The notes under the pieces are model-generated. The model worked only from the letters and a program-made list of their open reading frames with translations. It did not search any database and was not told where the DNA came from. A stretch of DNA of 64,000 nucleotides from Channallabes apus (Eukaryota > Chordata > Actinopteri > Siluriformes > Clariidae), in NCBI GenBank assembly GCA_030522415.1, contig CM060104.1, positions 23,766,825 through 23,830,824 of the forward strand, written 5' to 3'. Positions 56,245 to 64,000 of the stretch are shown here, piece after piece. A program made the translations under genes and the position numbers. Each line of letters begins with the position of its first letter. Position 1 is the stretch's first letter.

Positions 56245-57539
56245 CTGCGGAGAGTATTTAGGAGACTCCAAAAATGGAACTATGAAGGAGAGAGCGAGAG
56301 ACAATGGGAATTATCAACAACAATTTCCATGAATATTTCATAGTACTGTAGAGGTTATCTAAAGTGTAAGCAGAGTGAATCTGTGTCACACACTTGTTTT
56401 CTATACAGTGACTATAGATTTGGTCTTCTAGTGTAACTGCACTTTCCAGCTCAGGCCTCACTGTGGCTTAAGTCTTTACAGAACACTACATGTCCTCTCT
56501 CATGTCTGGAGACATTCGCATTGCCTCCTTGGCCCAAATTTCTTCTGACCTGCCCCCATTTGCCAGTAGTTGAGCTGGGACTCCTGGGATTTTAAAGGGG
56601 TTTCTGTTTCAGTGCTCACTCTACTTTCAGTACATAGCGAGAACGCCCTCTGCTGAACCATTCTTCATGAGTGAGCAGCTCCCACTGTAACAGAGACAGC
56701 TAGCAGCTTCTCTAATTCCTCAGGCACTATTACCCACTGATCCACCTGGCACACTGCTCAATTTTTAGAAATCTCTGTGGCTTCATCCTTATTATTATAA
56801 TTATAGTTAAAAATGTTCCTTCACTGTCTACACTTTTTTCACAATAGGGAAGGGATCGGAAGCAACCAGAAACAGAATAACAAAAAGCTAAGCGGGATTG
56901 CGCAGAATAACAGAACAGCTATGAGAGTAAAACCTTCCTTAATTGCTCTACAGTGGGAACCACGTCAAACAGCCGTCTGGAGCATGATGGATTCATGGCA
57001 GGTCCATGAAGGATTAATGCACGCTTCGTGCATGGAATGTGATCCCCCGCGATGACGCAGTTAACAATGCCCCGCCCCATAAACGCCCCCATGAGCTTTC
57101 TAAAAAGATGGTTGCAATGCCGTATAATTCCGCCAGATGGAGCATTGACTGACACAGTTAACTGCAGTGTTCAGGAAACCCAATACCGTATCTTTAATAT
57201 ACAGACAGTTCTTGTATTGTCAACATAGTTTCATAAATAGATGACGTGGTAAAAAAAACAACAACAAACCGATTAATAAAACAGATTTGTTAAATCACTC
57301 AATACACAACCCATTATGATTATGCTATTTATTATTTAATAATGAATTAATAAAATTAGTTAGTGAAATATTTTTTAAGACATCCTGAAATGATCCTTAA
57401 AGACATAGTAGCGGCTGTAATTTGTCTATACCAATCATTGTAGGTACGGAATAAAAAACGCAGCCTATGTACAGTACTTTACATTACGGTGTATTTTACC
57501 TCGTTCCATTTAATATACTGATAGATAATATTTTGCTGC
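56245..57539. other. No gene recognised
   Basis: Short ORFs on both strands (up to 80 codons) show no domain. I looked for ankyrin-repeat exons on the minus strand and saw none. Confidence 0.45.
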
Positions 57540-57905
57540 AAAGTAAAGCTCAAAATGTAACGTCTGCTTGGGTTTGTTTTCGTTATATTTTTGATGATTT
57601 TTTTTTTCACTGATCGTCAACAAGTGGCATAAGAAAGGCAATTAATGCCGCATGCAACCTGGAATAAATATCTGCCCATATGGATCAGTATTTCTTTTGT
57701 CATTTGCATAATGTTCCCCCGTCAAAAAGATCTGATGGGGCATTAATCACTTATCACAACTGTGAATGGATGCGGCAGCAGAGACAGATTAAATCCCCAT
57801 AAACACTTGGAAACAATAGTAAAAAAGTTCCAGAGGGTTAGCGCCGGTTATACTAATGTATTTTTACAGATTTTTTACTGCTTATATTTCATTTGGTTTT
57901 ACACA

Positions 57906-57948
<43 letters not shown>

Positions 57949-57990
57949 ATGAGAGAGAGAGGATACTCTGACAAGACCAAATTCCGTGTG

Positions 57991-58076
57991 GCTCCCGTGG
58001 CGCAATCGGTTAGCGCGTGACACTTATAAAGCGGTCCAGGTGAAGCAATGCTGAGTTCGAGCCTCACCTAAAGCAC
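57991..58076 (+). tRNA. tRNA-Ile(UAU)-like sequence with intron, degenerate
   Basis: GCTCCCGTGGCGCAATCGGTTAGCGCG matches the 5' half of vertebrate tRNA-Ile(UAU); the loop CTTATAA carries anticodon UAU; an intron-like insert of about 18 nt follows; then TGAGTTCGAGCCTCAC closes a T arm. The acceptor stem (GCTCCCG with CTAAAGC) has three mismatches, so it is probably a pseudogene. LINE 3' tail sequence begins 4 nt downstream. Confidence 0.6.
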
Positions 58077-58079
58077 CCA

Positions 58080-58135
58080 AAGCATTTTACTGCATATCGT
58101 GCTGTGTATGTGACAAATCAAATGTTTATTTGAAA
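58080..58135 (+). mobile_element. LINE 3' tail joined to the tRNA-Ile-like sequence
   Basis: 'gcattttactgcatatcgtgctgtgtatg' and 'tgacaaatcaaat' match the 3' end of the Rex1-type LINE at 12501-12560. tRNA head plus LINE tail is SINE architecture. Confidence 0.65.
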
Positions 58136-58260
58136 GTAAAGCTTAAATTGTAACTTCTGCTTGGGTTTGTTTTCGTTATATTTTTGATGTTTTCGCTGAA
58201 AGTCAAATTGGCATAACAAATTGATTAATATCTGGAACAAATATCTGTCCATACGGATCA

Positions 58261-58472
58261 TTCATTCATTCATTCATTTTCTATACCGCTTAATCCTGTG
58301 TTCAGGGTCGCGGGGGACCTGGAGCCTATCCCAGGAGACTTCGGGCACTAGGCGGGATACACCCCGGACAGGGTGCCAATCCATCGCAGGGTACACACAC
58401 ATACACACACTCACAAACCCAATCCATCTTCTTTGTCTTTCGGCTTTTCCCTTTCAGGGGTCGCTACCCAAT
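58261..58472 (-). mobile_element. Short retroelement insertion with 12-bp target duplication
   Basis: CCATACGGATCA is present on both sides (58249-58260 and 58473-58484). The insert starts (TTCA)n then 'ttttctataccgcttaatcctg', a common fish interspersed repeat, here in minus orientation by its tail. The first tandem unit shows the uninterrupted site. Confidence 0.85.
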
Positions 58473-58860
58473 CCATACGGATCAGTATTTCTTTAGTCAT
58501 TTAACCAGCATAATGTCCTACATCAAAGATCTGATGGGGCATAAATCACTTATCACAACTGTGTATAGATGCAGCAGCAGAGACAGATTTAATCCCCATA
58601 AACATTCACACTTGAAAACAAAACTAACAGAAGTAAACAGTTCTACAGTGTTAGTGCCTGTTATCACAGGACAGGAATCACCTACAGGATACTACTGTAT
58701 TTTTACTGCTCATATTTTTTTACCCTAGTTTCATTTGGTTTTACGCGATTTCATGTGTTATTTGTGTGTGTCTGTGTGTGTACAGTGTGTGTGTGTCTGT
58801 GTGTACAGTGTGTGTGTGTGAGTGCGAGAGAGCTTGAGAGCGCGTGCGCGAGAGAGGGCT

Positions 58861-59584
58861 TACATGGTGATTTGTCCAAGGTTACTAAAACCTGGCTTAC
58901 TACCTAAAAACATTATTTCAATTTAACTCATGGGTCTCAATCACAGATTACATGACAAATTATATACTCTGAAACGTTCATTTGAACATTTAAAAATATA
59001 TACAAAAACATAAATACTAATGTTATCATGGTGTAAATTATTAACATTAGGTTAGGTCCTGCCCTTAATTAATTCATATTATAATTACTTTTACATAGTA
59101 TAGTTACTGGACTGACATGACCAAAACTAGCTATTTCATTTAGCCTTTCTAAAATCAACCCATATATCATTTATAATCAGAAAACATAAAACATATTATG
59201 ATCTGTTCAATAGCCCATCTGTTTTAATTTAGTTTGTATTTTTTATTATTCATAAGACAACCTTTCCGTTTTGTAAATATTTTAGTTATAGTGTGTTAAG
59301 TCTTACTTAGGTTAAACGTTTTTGAGAATTTGACCATCCAGCTTAGATAAATGTTATGTCATTGATTGATAAAATCTGGATTAAGGATATTTTATTTTAT
59401 TTCTTTAATTTTTATTTTCCCCCCTGAGGGATTGCCTTATTGTGGTCAGGGGGTTTGCGTGCCTCAACACAATTCAGCAAATACAATACTGTTACTATAA
59501 GCCCAGGGAAAAACAGTGCTCGAACATGATGCCCCCTTCACATTTCTGACTGACCCCCTCCCCTCTGGTGTAGAACGGCCCTGC
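58861..59584. other. No gene recognised
   Basis: Strongly AT-rich. The sequence GGCCCTGCCTCTG at 59578-59590 looks like a hAT end, but no partner was found. Confidence 0.35.
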
Positions 59585-59857
59585 CTCTGACCGTCTTTTG
59601 TCTTGTAAATGAGTATTGTCACTCACCTTCCAATCCCCCCAGCGCACACACTTTGTTTGTACTGTAAACTGTAACTGTGTTTGCTAGGGCACTTGGTTAT
59701 ACACAGTACTTTAATGTATGGAACACTTACTTAACTTACTGGTTTGGTTTAAATATCGCTTATTACCTTATTCAGCAAAATAAATTCATTATTAACGTAT
59801 TGAAGTATTTTAGTTAAGGACAAAAACTGTGCTTGTGTTTAGAACTGCTGAACAGCC

Positions 59858-59890
<33 letters not shown>

Positions 59891-60010
59891 TCCCCCCGCC
59901 AAACACACACACACACAGAGCAATTAACACCATGTCATACTCAGGAGTGGAAGGTGAGAAACCTCAATGGAGAATACCAAGTTTGTCGTTGCTCTTTTGG
60001 AGTTCTTAAA
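59585..60010. repeat. Anonymous repeat, inverted relative to 22.4-23.3 kb
   Basis: 59590-59815 corresponds to the reverse complement of 22710-22965, while 59945-60010 corresponds to sequence near 22390-22465. Includes a (CA)n tract at 59864-59889. Confidence 0.7.
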
Positions 60011-60282
60011 ACCCAAAACATTTATTTATACTGAGAAAAAATTATTATGGGTCACATAATCACAAACACAAATACATATGATCAAGTGTTTAACTGGTTT
60101 CATTTGTTTCTATGACCAATAATTATTATTATGATTTTCAGCCCAACTCTTTGACTATTTAAAACAAAGTTGTGTCCCAATTTTTGCCCATTGAAGTTGT
60201 TGGTTCAACTAAACGTGTCATACACACTCAATCTGCGCCCGGCACTAGGACCCGGAAGTAAGACGGGCGCAAAACCAGGAAG

Positions 60283-60290
60283 TATAAAAG
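60283..60290 (+). promoter_or_regulatory. TATA box of the gypsy LTR
   Basis: TATAAAAG about 310 bp upstream of the gag ATG, in GC-richer sequence. Position fits an LTR promoter. Confidence 0.5.
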
Positions 60291-60599
60291 AGGTAAACAA
60301 ACGATGGCTTACCGCTCAGTCATTGAGTTCGGCCCATGTCAGCTCCAGCTGTCGTTTCAGCAAACCGTGAGTACTCACATGTTGGTTCCGTTTGTCTTTG
60401 CTATTGTGTGTGTATTTTAGGACGCGGGTTAAATTTGTGTTTTTCCCTTGCTCCGCTTTTGTGAGAGTCCTTAAACTAAATCGCGTGGTTATCCTGCCTG
60501 CTCGCTTCTTTCCGCGTTTGGGTTTATCCTCCACGCTACATTGGGCTAACCGCTAAAGCTACGTCTTCTGGTCACCTCAGGTTAGTCCATCTTGACAGA

Positions 60600-61648
60600 A
60601 TGACTGAGCCCTCCGCGGTAAACCCAGCGGATTATGCGAGTCTCTGCGACGTTGTAGATCAGCATGCGGCGCTAATCAATCAGCTAACCGGGGATCTCGC
60701 TTCTCTCCGCCGCGAGGTCGCTGAGCTCCGGCGGGAGAATGCGGATCTCCGCGCAGCTGTTGATGGCGTCACTGCTCGATCGCACGCCGCGGAGGCCGCG
60801 GCGCCGCATCCCCCCCCCCCCCTCCTTCTGATGTTTTTCTTTCTCTACCAGAGAAGTGGAACGGCACGGACGGGAAGTGCAGCGTTTTTCTGACAGCTCT
60901 CGATCTGGTGTTTGAGTTTAATGCCACCAAATACTCCACCGATCGCCTTCGCATTGCTCTTCTCGTCTCGTTGCTAAAAGGGCAGGCAGCAGAGTGGGCC
61001 ACGGCAGTTTTACAGGCAGACACAGATACCGCTCACTCTTACAATGAGTTCATCCACCAACTCAAACTCACTTTTGAACATCCAGCGGGCGAGGTGGAGA
61101 CCGACACCAGACTTTATCACCTGAGGCAGGGAGGATTGCCCGTGAGCCGCTATACGGCCGAGTTTCGAACTCTCGCCGTACAAACAACGTGGGGCGATGC
61201 AGCACTCCGGACATCCTACTACGAGGGACTGGCTTCTCGAATTAAGGATGAACTAGCCGGGCGAGAGCTTCCTGCGACCCTGGAGGGCCTGATCCAACTC
61301 GCTCTCCGGATCGACCAGCGCCTCCTCTCTCGTCCGAGGCCAGCCCCTCGCACCCTGCCACCTGCACCCACCTTCGCCGTCACCACTTCACGACCAGCAC
61401 CCGCCTTCACTGTCACCACTCCACGCCCCGCAGACTCCGCCACCTACGCCACCCCGGGACATGTCGGTTCTCCACCTCCTGCCGTGGTTGACACCGGAGC
61501 CGGGGAACCCATGCAACTAGGACGCGCCTCCTTGACCGCTGCAGAACGGGAGAGACGCTTTCGTGAAGGGCTCTGTGCCTATTGCGGGTCAGCTACACAT
61601 CACAGGGCGACCTGTCCGCTCAGACCGGGAAACGCCCAGGCCCGGTGA
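60600..61648 (+). CDS. Gypsy gag, split by a poly-C frameshift
   Basis: The start ATG at 60600 opens a coiled coil (DLASLRREVAELRRENADLR). At the run of 13 C (60810-60822) the frame changes: the capsid region continues in another frame (LPEKWNGTDGKCSVFLTALD, LRIALLVSLLKGQAAEWAT, LYHLRQGGLPVSRYTAEFRT), followed by a Pro-rich stretch and a zinc knuckle CAYCGSATHHRATC (CX2CX4HX4C). Stop TGA at 61646. Gag forms the particle and binds RNA. The C-run length could be a true mutation or a sequencing error; otherwise gag is intact. Confidence 0.85.
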
Positions 61649-64000
61649 GAGGAGAGAGATACTCGCCGGGTCACCTTCGTCTCTCCGCCATCACCACCAA
61701 CTCCTCCCGTCTCACGGTTCAGGTACACCTCCAGGTTGGCCACAAACGGGTCCGAAGTGCTGCGTTCATCGGCTCCGGGGCAGCAGGTAACTTCATTGAC
61801 TCTGCATATGCCAAAACCCTGGGGGTAAAACTCGAGGCGTTATCCCAGCCCGTTCGCATCACCTCCGTCGACGGTCGCCCCCTCTCCACCAGCCCAATCA
61901 GCACCCGAACAGAACCCATCACCATCTCCATCAACCAACACCATGAACAGTTAAAATTCTTCGTCACCTCCATCTCATCTCCACCCATCATCCTTGGTCA
62001 TCCCTGGCTGCTCCAACATGACCCTCTAATCTCCTGGACCCAGAATCGGATCCTTCAGTGGGGCGCGACCTGCAACGAACTATGCCTACGGGCAGCGGCT
62101 GGGACGTGCTCTAGGGAGTCCGAGGCCCCCGACGTCGACACCAACTCCATCCCCGAACCATACCGAGACCTATCGGAGGTTTTCTGCAGGCGACGAGCCA
62201 CCCATCTTCCTCCTCATCGTCCATACGACCTCGCCATAGACCTCCAACCCGGTACGATCCCCCCCCGCGGCCATCTCTACTCACTCACACCCACCGAGAC
62301 CCAGGTGATGGAGGAATATGTAAACAACGCCCTGCGCCAAGGCACCATCAGACCCTCCTCCTCACCTGCCGCCGCGGGGTTCTTCTTCGTGAAGAAGAGA
62401 GGCGGTGAACTTCGCCCTTGTGTCGACTATCGGGGGCTCAACCATCTCACCATCAAAAACCGACATCCTCTGCCTCTTACCAACTCAGCCCTGGACGCCC
62501 TCTCTGGCGCCACCATCTTTACGAAGTTGGACCTCCGGAGCGCCTACAACTTGGTGCGCATCAGAGAGGGCGATGAGTGGAAGACGGCGTTCATCACCCC
62601 CACCGGACATTATGAAACCCTTGTCATCCCATTCGGACTGTGCAATGCCCCCGCCGCATTCCAACACTTCATTAACGACGTCCTTCGGGACATGCTCGGT
62701 CGGTGGGCATTCGCATACCTGGACGATATTTTAATTTATTCACGCACCATGGAAGAACACACCCAGCACGTCAGGGCGGTTCTAAAGAGATTACTCGCCC
62801 ACCAACTGTACTGTAAGTTGGAAAAGTGCGCTTTTCACGAGCGCTCCACCACGTTCCTGGGTTTTGTCATCTCGCCCCAGGGTGTGGCCATGGACCCGCA
62901 GAAGCTAGAGGTTGTGCGTCATTGGCCCCTACCCAAGACCCTCAAACAGCTTCAACGGTTTCTCGGGTTTGCGAACTTCTATCGTCGCTTTATCCGGGAC
63001 TACAGTACAGTTGCCGCCCCCCTAACCGCTCTGACCCGTCCCTCCTCTCTCCCTTTTCACCTCAACCCGGCAGCTGTCTCCGCTTTTCGTTCACTGTGTC
63101 ACCGCTTCACCACTGCACCGATTCTCCACCACCCAGATGTCAATAAATCATTCGTTGTGGAGGTGGATGCTTCAGATGTGGGCGCTGGAGCTATCCTCTC
63201 ACAGCAAGGTCCAGACCAAAAACTACACCCTTGTGGTTTTTTCTCCAGAAAATTTGACTCCACTCAGCAGCGATACGGGGTAGGGGACCGCGAACTGCTG
63301 GCCATAAAGTGGGCTCTGGAGGAGTGGCGTCACTGGCTCCAGGGCGTCAGTGAGCCATTCATAGTCTGGACGGACCATCAAAATCTAATCACCATCCGAA
63401 ACATTAAACAGTTAAATCCACGACAGGCGCGGTGGGCATTATTCTTTGAGAATTACAACTTCCACCTCTCATACCGCCCGGGGCCCAAGAACACCAAAGC
63501 TGACGCCCTCTCCCGACAACTAGAGGTGGACCCCCCCCGGGCGGACCCCGCGCCTGTCCTCCCCTCTTCCAAGATCATCGCACCCCTGCAACTGGACCTG
63601 GAAACGAGAGTGCGCCAGGCACGAGGTACAGAGACCGAACCGGCAGGTGTGCCACCTGGACGACTCTTCGTGCCTGAAGGGATGAGACCCGAGGTTCTCC
63701 ACTGGGGACACTCCTCCCCAATTTCGGGCCATCCAGGCACCCGACGATCCCTCCAATTCATCCAGCGCGACTTCTGGTGGCCATCCATGACGAGGGACGT
63801 CCAAGAGTTCGTTCAGGCATGCCCAGTGTGTGCCAGGGCGAAGACCACCAACCGACCCTCTCCAGGAGAACTGCAACCCCTTCCAGTCCCTCGACGGCCC
63901 TGGACGCACATTGCCGTGGACTTCATCACGGGCCTGCCGGCCTCCGAAGGAAAGGACACCATCCTCACGATCGTGGATCGGTTCTCTAAGACCGTGCATC
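61567..64000 (+). CDS. Gypsy pol polyprotein, incomplete at the window edge
   Basis: The -1 frame relative to gag is open from 61567 to the end. Protease: FIGSGAAGNFID (61768-61800), where the usual catalytic Asp of D-S-G is Gly (GGC at 61771). RT: ELRPCVDYRGLNHLTIKN, FTKLDLRSAYNLVRIREGDE, AFAYLDDILIYS (catalytic pair at 62722-62727). RNase H: FVVEVDASDVGAGAILSQQ, GDRELLAIKWALEEW, VWTDHQNL. Integrase: HHCC zinc region ending QACPVCARAKT and the start of the core (HIAVDFITGLP, first catalytic Asp at 63919). The domain order RT-RH-IN is that of Ty3/gypsy. Chromatin-binding tail and 3' LTR lie outside. Confidence 0.95.
61627..61686 (+). promoter_or_regulatory. Predicted -1 ribosomal frameshift site with pseudoknot
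   Basis: Slippery heptamer G-GGA-AAC (61627-61633) in the gag frame, 7-nt spacer, then stem CCCGGTGAG (61641-61649) with CTCGCCGGG (61662-61670), nine pairs including one G-U. Loop bases GGAGAGA (61651-61657) complement TCTCTCC (61680-61686), giving an H-type pseudoknot. The gag stop lies inside the first stem. Slipping one base back enters the open pol frame. Confidence 0.8.

Larger units (their letters stand above)
57540..58860. repeat. Two tandem ~0.59-kb units, the first with a tRNA-Ile-like sequence
   Basis: Units start at 'aaagtaaagctcaaaatgtaac' (57540) and 'aaagtaaagcttaaattgtaac' (58132). They share TCTGCTTGGGTTTGTTTTCG, GGATCAGTATTTCTTT, GATCTGATGGGGCAT, AGCAGAGACAGATT and TTTCATTTGGTTTTAC, then a (GT)n/(GA)n tract. 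The second unit is enlarged by an insertion at 58261-58472. Confidence 0.85.
60172..64000 (+). mobile_element. Ty3/gypsy retrotransposon, young, cut by the window edge
   Basis: Putative 5' LTR/leader from about 60172 with TATAAAAG at 60283, gag at 60600-61648, and pol open from 61567 to the last base with protease, RT, RNase H and integrase start in order. Pol has no stop in about 810 codons, unlike the other gypsy copies here. The 5' boundary is uncertain, since the second LTR is outside the window. Confidence 0.88.

Noticed and set aside
56258..56461. Minus-strand ORF just upstream of the SHANK linker exon, as an extra exon
   Set aside because: The AG before TGAGGCCTGAG gives no SHANK-like sequence and its phase cannot be linked to the next exon.
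56919..57155. 78-codon minus-strand ORF in GC-richer sequence
   Set aside because: No domain, no splice context, no repeat or conservation signal visible.
52517..59590. Possible hAT transposon with ends CAGGGGCGG and CAGAGGCAGGG
   Set aside because: The ends are 7 kb apart, not matching repeats of each other, and no 8-bp duplication or transposase lies between them.
63453..63999. Minus-strand ORFs of 111 and 159 codons at the right edge
   Set aside because: Shadows of the open gypsy pol frame on the plus strand.

Overview
This is nuclear genomic DNA of a bony fish. The coding content is vertebrate, introns are long with GT/AG sites, (CA)n/(GT)n microsatellites are abundant, and nearly every intergenic or intronic base belongs to a teleost transposon type (Tc1/mariner, piggyBac, Kolobok-like, L2 and Rex1/CR1-type LINEs, Ty3/gypsy, BEL/Pao, tRNA-derived SINEs). 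A cypriniform/siluriform-type fish is plausible but cannot be fixed from the sequence.

The only host protein gene I can support is a SHANK-family postsynaptic scaffold gene on the minus strand, best matching SHANK1. Nine exons chain in perfect reading phase from 56244 down to 1945: a proline-rich linker (56.1 kb), a basic/Ser-rich linker (38.1 kb), the two halves of SH3 (37.9 and 37.6 kb), the RKLFRHYTVG exon (10.8 kb), and four exons covering the PDZ domain and its C-terminal flank (3.8, 3.1, 2.2 and 2.0 kb). A candidate 9-nt microexon follows at 1832-1840. The ankyrin repeats must lie beyond the right edge, and the long proline-rich tail and SAM domain beyond the left edge. Introns of about 18 kb and 27 kb are made almost entirely of nested mobile elements. 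(UG)n tracts sit against several splice sites.

Layout: 1-4 kb SHANK PDZ exons plus L2 debris; 4-9 kb old SINE/Tc1 remnants and degenerate tandem repeats; 9-10.2 kb a microsatellite-dense block; 10.9-21.7 kb a nest (gypsy remnant, L2 copy 1, a TTAA-flanked DNA transposon carrying a tandem array of tRNA-like units that is itself split by a near-full-length Rex1-type LINE, and a complete Tc1 element with an intact transposase); 22-25 kb anonymous repeats and a TTAA MITE; 25.2-30.1 kb a BEL/Pao element with paired LTRs and large internal deletions; 30.2-33.9 kb L2 copy 2; 34-37 kb Tc1 remnants; 38-43 kb Rex1-type LINE, a mariner-like MITE and L2 copy 3; 43.2-46.5 kb a decayed gypsy element (minus strand); 47-52 kb SINE, Tc1, and a second array of tRNA-like units inside inverted repeats, split by a piggyBac element; 52.8-54.0 kb two solo LTR-like units; 54-56 kb LINE debris; 57.5-58.9 kb a third tandem repeat containing an intron-bearing tRNA-Ile(UAU)-like unit; 60.2-64.0 kb a young Ty3/gypsy element running off the right edge.

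The most striking signals are: a textbook -1 frameshift module (GGGAAAC, 7-nt spacer, predicted pseudoknot) at the gag/pol overlap of the right-edge gypsy element; three separate ~0.5-kb-period repeats carrying tRNA-like units, at least one inside a TTAA transposon; (UG)n tracts and a candidate UGC-preceded microexon in the SHANK gene; a UGA-CUA stop in the BEL gag; and a 351-bp block of complete identity between two otherwise diverged L2 copies.
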